From NCBI GenBank assembly GCA_964275345.1, contig CAXYBK010000003.1:496001-560000 (forward strand): 64,000 bases of DNA, written 5' to 3'. This document shows positions 17,744-26,178 of this stretch, piece by piece; the stretch's first letter is position 1, and every line of letters begins with the position of its first letter. Below the pieces are notes generated by a model that searched no databases, had not been told where the DNA came from, and saw only the letters and a list, made by a program, of their open reading frames with translations. The position numbers were made by a program, and so were the translations under genes. The DNA comes from MED-G78 sp964275345 (lineage in GTDB: Bacteria > Pseudomonadota > Gammaproteobacteria > Magnimaribacterales > D2472).

Positions 17744-18688
17744 ATGAATAATTCATTTCTTGATTTCGAAAAACCAATTGCTGATATTCACGATAAAATC
17801 CAAGCACTAAAAGATATTGTTAATGAAAGTCCCGAACTACTTCCTCAAATAGCTAAATTAGAGGAGGAAGAAAAAAATATTACTAAAAAAATCTATTCAA
17901 AATTATCAATCTGGCAGACTGTTCAGGTTGCTCGGCATCCAAAAAGACCACATACAAGCGATTATATAGATCGGGTATTTTCAGGTTTTGATGAACTGCA
18001 TGGAGATAGAATGTTTGGTGATGATTCATCCTTAATAGGAGGAATTGGTTATCTTGATAAAAAACCAGTTTTTATTATTGGTCATGAAAAGGGAAGAGAT
18101 ACGGAAGAGAAAGTTAAAAGAAACTTTGGCATGCCTCAGCCAGAAGGATACAGAAAAGCAAAAAGATTAATGGAATTAGCAGAACATTTTTCTCTGCCAG
18201 TAATTACATTTATTGATACATCAGGTGCCTATCCAGGTATTGAGGGAGAAGAGAGAGGTCAGAGTGAGGCTATAGCAAAAAATCTTGCTTTAATGTCTGA
18301 ATTGAAAACTCCAATTATTGTAGTTGTAACTGGCGAGGGAGGCTCTGGAGGGGCTCTTGCCCTTGGTGTTGGAGATCATGTATCTATGCTTGAATATGCA
18401 ACATATTCAGTTGCATCTCCAGAAGCCTGCTCTTCTATAGTATGGCGATCTTCTGAAAATGCAGCGGAAGCAGCTGAAGCTATGAAAGTTAATGCAAAAG
18501 AGTTAATAAAAATAAATGTAATTGATGAAATTATTAATGAGCCTTCAGGCGGAGCCCACAGAAACTATGATGCTGCAGCAGCATTTGTAAAATCTTCATT
18601 AATTAAAAGCCTACAAAAATTTAGCTCTTTTAATACTAGTGATCTACTAGATAGGCGTTATCAAAGATTATTAAATATTGGTAAATAA
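17744..18688 (+). CDS. accA: Acetyl-CoA carboxylase carboxyltransferase subunit alpha
   Basis: With AccD transfers carboxyl from biotin to acetyl-CoA, giving malonyl-CoA for fatty acid synthesis. N-terminal FLDFEKPIADI helical segment, HPKRPHTSDYIDRVF, DELHGDRMFGDD, ITFIDTSGAYPGIEGEERGQSEAIA and GEGGSGGALALGVGD are all family signatures. 314 aa (E. coli 319). Lies 3 bp after dnaE, the standard neighbour, and overlaps tilS by 11 bp. accD is not in the window. Confidence 0.97.
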   Translation: MNNSFLDFEKPIADIHDKIQALKDIVNESPELLPQIAKLEEEEKNITKKIYSKLSIWQTVQVARHPKRPHTSDYIDRVFSGFDELHGDRMFGDDSSLIGGIGYLDKKPVFIIGHEKGRDTEEKVKRNFGMPQPEGYRKAKRLMELAEHFSLPVITFIDTSGAYPGIEGEERGQSEAIAKNLALMSELKTPIIVVVTGEGGSGGALALGVGDHVSMLEYATYSVASPEACSSIVWRSSENAAEAAEAMKVNAKELIKINVIDEIINEPSGGAHRNYDAAAAFVKSSLIKSLQKFSSFNTSDLLDRRYQRLLNIGK

Positions 18689-19685
18689 ATTGGTAGATCT
18701 AAATATAATTTCAAATCTTGTTAATAAAAACAACTGTGCTTATGTTGCATTTAGCGGAGGTTCAGACTCAGCTGCATTGCTGTATGCATGCTCATTGCTT
18801 AACAAAGATGGAAGATTAGATAACCTAAAAGCAATACATATAAATCATAATCTTTCTTCAAATGCAGATTTATGGGAAAACCATTGCATTAAATTATGTA
18901 AAAAATTAGATATTGAATTGATTGTTGAAAATATAACTATTAAGACTGACAAAGACGGTCTGGAGTCTGCTGCAAGAAAGGGAAGATATGATGTATTTTC
19001 AAAAATTGTAAAAAAAAATGAACAATTACTGCTTGCACATCATGCAGATGATGTTGCCGAAACAATATTATTCAGATTATTTAGAGGAACTGGTTTAGAT
19101 GGCCTCCAAGGCCCAAAACCTATAAGAGAAATCGGAGAGGGCACTTTAATTAGACCTTTATTAAAATTTTCAAAAGCTGAGTTGCTGGATTTTATTAAAA
19201 TACATAAAGTTGATTTTATAGAGGATGAGTCCAACCAAGAATCTAATCAAGACAGAAACTACATAAGAAATTCTATTATGCCGCTAGTAAATAACAGATG
19301 GCAAAATTCTCAAAAAAGAATTCAGCTTACATCTGAACTTATTCAAGAAAAACAAGAAATTTTTAATAATTTATTTTCAGAAAAATTCTCAAAAATCATA
19401 ATTAATAACGTAATGCCTGTTGAGGAGCTAAAAGCTTTAAAAGAAAATGAGGCCAAGGAGCTTTTAAGGCATCTAATTAGTATTAATAATATTGCCATGC
19501 CAAGTAAAAAAGTTTTAGATGAAATCATGAAAACTTTTTATCAATCAAATCCATCTAAATCAGCAATTGTTAAATGGTCAAGATCAGATAAAGAGCAAAA
19601 AGGTGGCTGCATAAGTTTTGAGCAAGATTTTATTAAAATAAACGAAATTGAATACTCTGGGGTTATTAAAATTTACCAAAGGTAA
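18678..19685 (+). CDS. tilS: tRNA(Ile)-lysidine synthase
   Basis: Converts C34 of the CAU-anticodon tRNA-Ile to lysidine so that it reads AUA, a codon used heavily in this A+T-rich sequence. PP-loop FSGGSDSAALLYA near residue 25, INHNLS, ESAARKGRY and LLAHHADDVAETILFRLFRGTGL are the N-type ATP pyrophosphatase signatures. 335 aa is about 100 shorter than E. coli TilS (432), so the C-terminal substrate domains are reduced. TTG start at 18678 overlaps accA; a second TTG at 18690 is possible. Confidence 0.93.
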   Translation: MVNKLVDLNIISNLVNKNNCAYVAFSGGSDSAALLYACSLLNKDGRLDNLKAIHINHNLSSNADLWENHCIKLCKKLDIELIVENITIKTDKDGLESAARKGRYDVFSKIVKKNEQLLLAHHADDVAETILFRLFRGTGLDGLQGPKPIREIGEGTLIRPLLKFSKAELLDFIKIHKVDFIEDESNQESNQDRNYIRNSIMPLVNNRWQNSQKRIQLTSELIQEKQEIFNNLFSEKFSKIIINNVMPVEELKALKENEAKELLRHLISINNIAMPSKKVLDEIMKTFYQSNPSKSAIVKWSRSDKEQKGGCISFEQDFIKINEIEYSGVIKIYQR

Positions 19686-19700
19686 ACATTTACATATAAT
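19672..19700 (+). promoter_or_regulatory. Promoter for the crotonase-family gene
   Basis: Perfect -10 TATAAT (19695-19700) with -35 TTTACC (19672-19677, 4/6) at 17-bp spacing, overlapping the end of tilS. SD AGGAAAG (19712-19718) follows. Confidence 0.55.
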
Positions 19701-19722
19701 ATTTTAAAAATTAGGAAAGATT

Positions 19723-20496
19723 ATGGACTTTGAAACAATTGAATTAAAAAAAGAGAATCGTATAGGCATTATTACTTTAAACAGACCCAAGGTTTTGAAT
19801 GCTTTTAATGAGCAACTTGTTTGGGATCTTCAAGAAGCTACTCGTAATCTTAAAGAAGATAATGATATTCGAGTAGTTGTTATTACTGGAGCAGGAAAAG
19901 GTTTTACTGCTGGTGCAGATCTAACTGAACGAGAATCTACATGGACAAGTACAAAAGATTCTTTAAATAGGGGATTTTTGCCAACTTTTAAAAATATAAT
20001 GGAGATGCCAAAGCCGGTAATAGGATCTATTAATGGACCTGCAGCAGGCATAGGCGCTGCCATAGCAATGGCATGTGATTTAAGAATTATGTCTGATAAT
20101 GCTTATATTTTATCTGTGTTTAGTAATATTGCTATTGTTCCTGATGGAGGCCTTTCATGGCTTTTAACTAGATATATGGGATATACAAAAGCTTTTGAAT
20201 ATGCAATTGAAGCTAAAAAAATAACAGCAGATGAATGTATCCATTTTGGAATTGCTAACAAAAAAGTTTCGCTAGAAGACTTAGAATCAGAAACAATTGC
20301 CTGGGCAGATAAGCTTGCCAAAAGATCCCCTCAATCTTTATCAAATACAAAAAAGATTATGAGAAATGCTTTAGAAAAAACATACTTAGAGACTTATGCT
20401 GAAGAGGCTGAAATTCAAAATGAGATTTTTGGAAACGATCAAAATAGAGAGGCTATTAAAGCTTTTTTTGAAAAAAGAGAGCCTAACTTCGATTGA
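19723..20496 (+). CDS. Crotonase-fold enoyl-CoA hydratase/isomerase, PaaG-like
   Basis: Soluble acyl-CoA enzyme. The fold is clear: RIGIITLNRPKVLNAFN, GAGKGFTAGADL (first oxyanion residue) and GPAAGIGAAIAMACDLRI (second). The two glutamates that add water in classical enoyl-CoA hydratases are replaced: the GGGCE position reads GIGAAI, and the second falls in YILSVFSNI. IVPDGGLSWLL resembles the PDxGG loop of PaaG-type isomerases, whose catalytic Asp is in this loop. So an isomerase or other acyl-CoA reaction is more likely than hydration. 257 aa. It is convergent with leuA (2 bp apart). Confidence 0.85.
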   Translation: MDFETIELKKENRIGIITLNRPKVLNAFNEQLVWDLQEATRNLKEDNDIRVVVITGAGKGFTAGADLTERESTWTSTKDSLNRGFLPTFKNIMEMPKPVIGSINGPAAGIGAAIAMACDLRIMSDNAYILSVFSNIAIVPDGGLSWLLTRYMGYTKAFEYAIEAKKITADECIHFGIANKKVSLEDLESETIAWADKLAKRSPQSLSNTKKIMRNALEKTYLETYAEEAEIQNEIFGNDQNREAIKAFFEKREPNFD

Positions 20497-20498
20497 TT

Positions 20499-22151
20499 TT
20501 AAATTAGCTTACTAAGACCAACAATAATTGCTTCAAAGGATGCTCTGGTAGTATTTGGATTAATTCCAACTCCCCAGCTAGTTTCACCATCTTTTTCTAA
20601 TTCAATATATGCAGCAGCTCTTGCATCCGAACCAGATGATATAGCAGATTGATGATAATCAGAAACCTTTATATCAATATCTAGTTCTTTAGATAGCCCA
20701 TTTATAAATGCATCTATTGGACCATTACCTAGTCCTGATATCACATATTCCTTCGATGTTCATCACATTTTTAATTCCAATTGATTTACATCATTTTGAG
20801 TTGAGGAAAGATGACTCACATATGAGAAATCTTTTTTGGCTATTAAGAAATGATTCTGAAATATGCCCCATATCTCAGTACTACTTATTTCCTTGCCTGA
20901 TTCATCAGCCAATTTTTGTATTTTCTGACTCATACTGATTTGAAGTCTTCTTGGAAGAGACACCCCATGATCTTTTTCTAACAAGAAAGCTACTCCTCCT
21001 TTTCCAGACTGGGAGTTTATTCTTACGACCGCTTCATAACTTCTTCCTAAATCCGCAGGATCTATTGGTAAATATGGAACTGCCCATATTGGATCATTTG
21101 AATTTTTCATTGATTGGAAGCCTTTTTTAATTGCATCCTGATGAGAGCCTGAAAATGCAGTAAATACTAAATCTCCTGCATATGGATGTCTTGGATGAAC
21201 AGGTAGCTGATTGCAATACTCAACTTCTCTCATAACAGAATTAATATTTGAGAAGTCTAATTTTGGATCTATGCCTTGAGTTAGCATATTTAGCGCAATC
21301 GTAACAATATCAACATTTCCTGTTCTTTCACCATTTCCAAATAGAGTTCCTTCCACTCTATCAGCTCCAGCCATTAATCCAAATTCAGAAGCAGCAACAG
21401 CAGTCCCTCTGTCATTATGGGGGTGAAGACTTAAACAAATATCTTTTCTATTTTTAAGATTATTATTCATCCACTCAATTTGATCTCCGTATATATTAGG
21501 AGTTGACATTTCAACAGTTGCAGGAAGATTAATTATAATCTTATGATTAGATACATCTTTTAAAATTTCCGTCACAGCATCACATACTTCAGCAGCATAA
21601 GGTAGTTCAGTTCCTGTAAAACTTTCAGGAGAATATTCAAAACTCCAATCAGTATCTGGATTTTTTTCTGCCAACTCTTTGATTTTCAAGGCGCCCTGAA
21701 GAGCAATCTGCTTTATTCCGTCCTTATCTTGCTTAAATACAACTTTTCTTTGAAGAGTTGATGTTGAATTATAAAAATGAACTATTGCTTTTGGTATACC
21801 TTTAAGTGAGTCAAAAGTTTTTTCAATTAGTTCATCTCTTGCCTGAGTTAAGACTTGGATATTAACATCTGTAGGAATTTTTTTAGATTCAATAAGATCC
21901 CTTACAAAATCAAAATCTGTTTGAGAAGCAGAAGGAAAGCCAACTTCAATTTCTTTAAAACCTAATTTACATAAAAGAGAAAACATCCTGTCTTTTCTTT
22001 CTGCACCCATTGGCTCTATAAGAGCTTGATTTCCGTCTCTAAGATCAACTGAGCACCATACAGGCGCCTCATTGATTATTTTTGAAGGCCACTGCCTGTC
22101 TTTTATATCAACAGCTTCAAACGGTTTATATTTATTGATTGGGTTATCCAT
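20499..22151 (-). CDS. leuA: 2-isopropylmalate synthase, frame broken near 20749-20772
   Basis: First committed step of leucine synthesis, condensing acetyl-CoA with 2-oxoisovalerate. Catalytic domain: WCSVDLRDGNQALIEPMG (metal Asp), LHPHNDRGTAVAASEF (His pair) and RVEGTLFGNGERTGNVD. The C-terminal allosteric leucine domain is represented by VISGLGNGPIDAF and ARAAAYIEL. The frame runs into tandem TGA codons at 20765-20760, then reopens in the same frame. In between, the alternative frame gives NVMNIE, so two compensating one-base shifts (in an A5 run and a GG on the minus strand) are likely. Full length ~550 aa fits the long form of the enzyme. Only 29 bp separate it from divergent holD. Confidence 0.9.
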
Positions 22152-22180
22152 TATTCAATTGTAAGTGTTAAAATTTTTTA

Positions 22181-22621
22181 ATGAAAATGATTTCTTCTAA
22201 ATCCAAAGTTATCCTAGCAAAAATTGGAATTCCCACATATGTAAAAAGGGATAATTTAGGTCAAAATTTCTTGAAAACGATCATCTTACACAAAAGAGAT
22301 AAAATTTTAGCCGTTCTTGAATTACCACTTGGGAAGCATACAAAAGAAGAACAAGATTTGTTTATATCGATAATGAATACCATGACTTGTCAAAAACCTT
22401 TAATTGAAGAATTTTCTAAATCATTTAATCCAAAAGATACAAAAGAGCTTAGTTCTATAATTCAAATGGCTTCTAATAAAACTAATGGAATTATTTCCTT
22501 TGGAATTCCAATTAATACCACTACTAAGTTCATTCAAGCACCTAGTCTTTCATCAATTATAGATAATCCTGATCTTAAAAAGCCTTTGTGGGAAAAGATA
22601 AAAAAAACATTTATTAAATAA
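22181..22621 (+). CDS. holD: Divergent DNA polymerase III psi subunit (HolD-like)
   Basis: The 146-aa product has little obvious similarity overall, but two parts match HolD. The N-terminal VILAKIGIPTYVKRD resembles the psi start (…LQQLGITQWSLRRP in E. coli), and the C-terminal IQAPSLSSIIDNPDLKKPLW resembles VASPALTDLRANPTARAALW with the shared Leu-Trp ending. It lies 5 bp upstream of rimI, exactly as holD precedes rimI in enterics. Psi bridges the clamp loader and chi. No chi gene (holC) is present at its usual site between pepA and valS. Motif matching was by eye from recalled sequence. Confidence 0.7.
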   Translation: MKMISSKSKVILAKIGIPTYVKRDNLGQNFLKTIILHKRDKILAVLELPLGKHTKEEQDLFISIMNTMTCQKPLIEEFSKSFNPKDTKELSSIIQMASNKTNGIISFGIPINTTTKFIQAPSLSSIIDNPDLKKPLWEKIKKTFIK

Positions 22622-22626
22622 TATTA

Positions 22627-23061
22627 ATGTCTATCTCACTAATAAGTATTGAACATCTTGATGCAATTCACCAAATAGATTTAAAAACTAATCCCTCCCC
22701 ATGGTCTCTTGAGAATCTTAAATCTTCACTTGAAGTTGGACATCAAGGATTAGTTTCTACTATCGATGATCAGGTAATTGGATTTGCAATGTTTTCAGCA
22801 ATACCTCCTGAATGCCATATATTGAACATAGCTATTGATAAACAGTATCAAGGAATAGGTGAAGGAGCTTTGCTTCTTCAATATGTGCTTAAACAATCAA
22901 AAGCTATGAAAATTAAAATAATATTTTTAGAAGTAAGGGTAAGTAATCATAAAGCAATCGACTTCTATACAAGTTTTGGATTTATTAAAGATGCGATCAG
23001 AGAAAAATATTATCCTGGCAATCCAAGAGAAGATGCTTTGTTAATGTCTCTTTCAATATGA
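22627..23061 (+). CDS. rimI: Ribosomal protein S18 alanine N-acetyltransferase (GNAT)
   Basis: A 144-aa GNAT-family acetyltransferase. The N-terminal PSPWSLENLKSSL corresponds to the FPWSxxxF segment specific to RimI. The acetyl-CoA loop is QYQGIGEGALLL, slightly different from the usual QGxGxG/A. LEVRVSNHKAIDFYTSFGF and REKYYPGNPREDALLMSL are strongly RimI-like, including the tyrosine-proline turn. Pairing with holD just upstream supports the call. Confidence 0.92.
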   Translation: MSISLISIEHLDAIHQIDLKTNPSPWSLENLKSSLEVGHQGLVSTIDDQVIGFAMFSAIPPECHILNIAIDKQYQGIGEGALLLQYVLKQSKAMKIKIIFLEVRVSNHKAIDFYTSFGFIKDAIREKYYPGNPREDALLMSLSI

Positions 23062-23542
23062 TTAAAGTATTTTTTGTAGAGCTGACTCTATCATTTCCGG
23101 CGTCGTAGTAGAGCCAAATCTGTCTATGATAAGACCATCCTTGCTTATTAAAAATTTTGTGAAATTCCATTTAACATTTTTAGTACCAAGAATTCCAGGG
23201 TAAGCTTTAGTTAAAATTTTGAATAAAGGTGATGCATTTTCTCCATTAACATCAACTTTGTCGAAGAGTTTAAATGAAACACTAAAGTTGGCATCGCAAA
23301 ATTGAGCTATTTCATCATTTGACCCACTTTCTTGGGCTCCAAATTGATTGCATGGAAATGCAAGTATCTCAAAGTCTTGATCCTTGTATTTATCATAAAG
23401 TTCTTGCAGACCCTTATATTGAGGAGTAAAACCGCATGCACTGGCAACATTAACTATTAACAAAGTTTTGCCCTTGTATAGAATCCATATTAATCGTTTC
23501 AAGATTTATATCCTTAACTTCCACATCGTAAATCGTAATCAT
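23062..23542 (-). CDS. Glutathione peroxidase-family thiol peroxidase, frame broken near 23476-23480
   Basis: Reduces hydroperoxides with thioredoxin or glutathione. The catalytic Cys is in NVASACGFTPQYKGL, then FPCNQFGAQE and KWNFTKF (Trp and Asn of the catalytic tetrad). It is a Cys rather than Sec enzyme. A true N-terminus (MITIYDVEVKDINLETINMDS) lies in the neighbouring frame starting at ATG 23542 and joins YKGKTLLIVNV if one A at about 23479 is removed. The uncorrected frame would begin with a non-family peptide (MKRLIWIL). Corrected length ~159 aa, as expected. It ends immediately after rimI, tail to tail. Confidence 0.9.
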
Positions 23543-23683
23543 ATTTTAATATAAGCTATTTATTATTCAGATCATTTTATTTCATCTATATTCTAAATAA
23601 TAGAGATAAATAATCTGGCTATACTTAATATTCAATATTTTAATTTTATGTAAGTTAAAATATCTAAAAAATTATAATAGATA

Positions 23684-24142
23684 ATGAAAATTGAATTTAA
23701 ATGGAAGATATTTTCTGAACTCACAACTGATGAGTTGTATGAAATTATATATCTAAGGCAAAAAGTTTTTATAGTTGAGCAAGACTGCCCATATGTCGAT
23801 GCAGATTATGCAGACCAAAAAGCTTATCACTTACTAGCATGTATGGATGGTAAATTAGTAGGCTATCTCAGGGCATTTGAACCTGGATTTAAATATTTTG
23901 AAGCTTCAATTGGAAGAATTATTATTTTAAGTGAATATAGAAAAGAAGGACTTGGTAAAAAAATAACAAGCAAGGGAACCTCTTTTCTATTTGAAAAATT
24001 TCCTGGAAACAATATTGTTATTTCAGCGCAATATAGACTACTAAATTTTTATAATAATTTAGGTTTTGCAGAAAGAGGTGAAGTATATCTAGAAGATGAT
24101 ATTGATCATATAGAAATGTGTCTAGAGTGCCCCAAGAGATGA
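23684..24142 (+). CDS. elaA: ElaA-family GNAT acetyltransferase
   Basis: A 152-aa member of the ElaA group of GNAT proteins, whose substrate is not firmly known. Opening WKIFSELTTDELYEIIYLRQKVFIVEQDCPY and DADYADQKAYHL are diagnostic of ElaA, and GRIIILSEYRKEGLGKKI is the acetyl-CoA loop. It has its own A+T-rich upstream region of ~140 bp, shared with the divergent peroxidase gene; nothing but weak -10-like sequences is seen there. Confidence 0.9.
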   Translation: MKIEFKWKIFSELTTDELYEIIYLRQKVFIVEQDCPYVDADYADQKAYHLLACMDGKLVGYLRAFEPGFKYFEASIGRIIILSEYRKEGLGKKITSKGTSFLFEKFPGNNIVISAQYRLLNFYNNLGFAERGEVYLEDDIDHIEMCLECPKR

Positions 24143-24195
24143 TAGAATTACATCTTTATATTTGAACTTATTAACAAAATTAGAATCTAAATAAT

Positions 24196-26175
24196 ATGCT
24201 TAGAAAATACTTTTCAATCTTTTTACTTACTTTAGTTGTTGCTGGTTGTGGTGGTGGATCTAGCGTAACTCCAGTTGAGATAGAAGTTACTTTAAATTCA
24301 AGTGCTGAGACAATTCAATATAACGATACTTACACTCTTTCATGGGCATCTAATGCTAGTCAGTGCTACGCAAGTGGCGGCTGGACTGGTGAAAAACCTA
24401 TAACAGGAACTGAAACTTTTACTGCAAAAACCAGAGGGCCTATTGGATATGGAATTGAGTGCAGAAAAAATAATGTTTTTACTCAAGCTCAAGCAGTTGT
24501 TACTTTAGAAAAAGATTTTATTAATAGTTTTGATTTTAAAGACGAAGATATTGTAGAGCTTCTTACAATTGAGCATTCTGATGGAGCCCGCCATAAAGTT
24601 TCTAGCCATTTTGTTGGTGATTTTAATAATGACGGTTCTCAGGATATGCTAATTGCATATAGAGTTGATGATCCTCGCGACATTGCAGAAGAACTTCATC
24701 CCAGATTTTTTCAAATTCTTGGTGGAACAGAACTTATTGCCACTGAAATCGTTGTTGACGGATGCAGCTCTGGAGAAATGTTTGCTACTGGTGATTTTAA
24801 CCTAGATGGTATTCAAGATTTAGTAGCCCTTCCAACTAAAACTATTCAAACAATTTCAGGTGATGTTGTTGACTCTAAAATGTGTTTTTTTCAAGGATCT
24901 GATACAGGCTTAGATATTACCAATTGGAATTCCACAGATTATATCGATAACTCCACAAGCATCGATCTTAATAATTTTGCTGTAACTTCAGTAGATCCTG
25001 TTGATATTAGTGGGGATGGTTATATTGATTTGTTGTTATGGGCAAAAGAAGGTAACGGCTCTTCAGCAGGACTCCCTTTTTACATTATTTCAAATACAGA
25101 ATCTAACCCATTTGTCCAATTAAGTACTGAATTTATAGATCTTGATCCTTACTTGCCGTCTACTGGATGTGCACAAGATATTGAGTTCTTGTGTAGTTGG
25201 AAAAATTTTTATGGGACTTCACAGATTTATTTTAATGATGATATAACAGTTGATCTCATTGGATCAGCTTGCGAAGAAGATCTTTCCTCATGTAGCTATA
25301 CAAATTTCTTAGAAAGATTTGAAGAAGGTAATGATTTTAAGTGGTCTATATCGGCTACTGATGTTTTAACGCCTTCTGTGAATTCAGGAGAGTCATATTC
25401 AAGAAAAATTTCGATTAATGACAATAACTCAGATGGGTACTTTGATCTTGTCTTATTAGAAAATGACACAAAGTTCTCAGTTTATGAAAGAGCGCCAGAA
25501 GGCATGAGTGCACAAGATAATGGAGATTTTCAGTCATTATTATCTTCAACTCTTAAATTTAGCAATGACTGGTTAATACTTGATCTAGATTTAGATAATG
25601 ATTTTGATTTACTTGCTCCCATAGACTGTGTTCAACAGACATGTACTAATAAAATGTTTAACATATATCAAAAATCATCATTTGATACTGATGTTTCCTC
25701 GTCCGCTGGCGATGTTACTTTCACAGCTGCTGACGGATCACCAATAATAACTGTTAATCAAGTTGCTCATGGCTCAAGGTTCTCAGAACTTGTTACGTTC
25801 AGTGGGGCAGAGAGTTTAGGTGGCGCTATTACAGCTGAAATTCTAAACGGACAATTTACAATCACGTCTACACCAACGGATGACACCTATACTATTGAAT
25901 CATCTGTAGCAGCTAATGCAGACGATGTTGGCAATGGAGGAGAAGCAGTAGTCGGTACCTATATTGAAACAACTTATATTTGGACTGAAGAGGATGTATC
26001 CTCGAAAATAAACTTCCTTAGTCAAACTATCAATACTTTATGGCTTGATTCCAATGGTGATAATGATATTGACGCCATCTCAGTTTCAGAATCAAGGAGT
26101 GTTGTTGCTGGTACAAACATACCCATAAGCTCAACTTATAAAATATACCATCATAAAAATGATTCTTTAAGATAG
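24196..26175 (+). CDS. Large lipoprotein with FG-GAP/VCBS-type calcium-loop repeats
   Basis: Secreted lipoprotein of 659 aa. Lipobox LVVAGC places the acylated Cys at residue 18, followed by a GGGSS linker that suggests outer-membrane sorting. Residues ~30-100 look Ig-like (YTLSWASNASQCYASGGWTG). At least six Asp-rich loops of FG-GAP type follow: GDFNNDGSQD (~142), GDFNLDGIQD (~198), DISGDGYID (~269), DNNSDGYFD (~408), LDLDNDFDL (~462) and DSNGDNDID (~617). They imply a calcium-binding beta-propeller. Residues ~505-588 are a separate domain seemingly inserted between the last two loops. It ends 3 bp before astA. Function unknown; surface binding is plausible. Confidence 0.8.
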   Translation: MLRKYFSIFLLTLVVAGCGGGSSVTPVEIEVTLNSSAETIQYNDTYTLSWASNASQCYASGGWTGEKPITGTETFTAKTRGPIGYGIECRKNNVFTQAQAVVTLEKDFINSFDFKDEDIVELLTIEHSDGARHKVSSHFVGDFNNDGSQDMLIAYRVDDPRDIAEELHPRFFQILGGTELIATEIVVDGCSSGEMFATGDFNLDGIQDLVALPTKTIQTISGDVVDSKMCFFQGSDTGLDITNWNSTDYIDNSTSIDLNNFAVTSVDPVDISGDGYIDLLLWAKEGNGSSAGLPFYIISNTESNPFVQLSTEFIDLDPYLPSTGCAQDIEFLCSWKNFYGTSQIYFNDDITVDLIGSACEEDLSSCSYTNFLERFEEGNDFKWSISATDVLTPSVNSGESYSRKISINDNNSDGYFDLVLLENDTKFSVYERAPEGMSAQDNGDFQSLLSSTLKFSNDWLILDLDLDNDFDLLAPIDCVQQTCTNKMFNIYQKSSFDTDVSSSAGDVTFTAADGSPIITVNQVAHGSRFSELVTFSGAESLGGAITAEILNGQFTITSTPTDDTYTIESSVAANADDVGNGGEAVVGTYIETTYIWTEEDVSSKINFLSQTINTLWLDSNGDNDIDAISVSESRSVVAGTNIPISSTYKIYHHKNDSLR

Positions 26176-26178
26176 CTT

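Noticed and set aside
20499..20744. Independent small regulatory protein downstream of leuA
   Set aside because: The sequence is the LeuA allosteric domain in the same frame, separated only by the suspected indel pair; the GTG has no SD.
25711..25962. Prophage remnant
   Set aside because: The phage-like segment is a single in-frame domain; no integrase, terminase or other phage genes are nearby.
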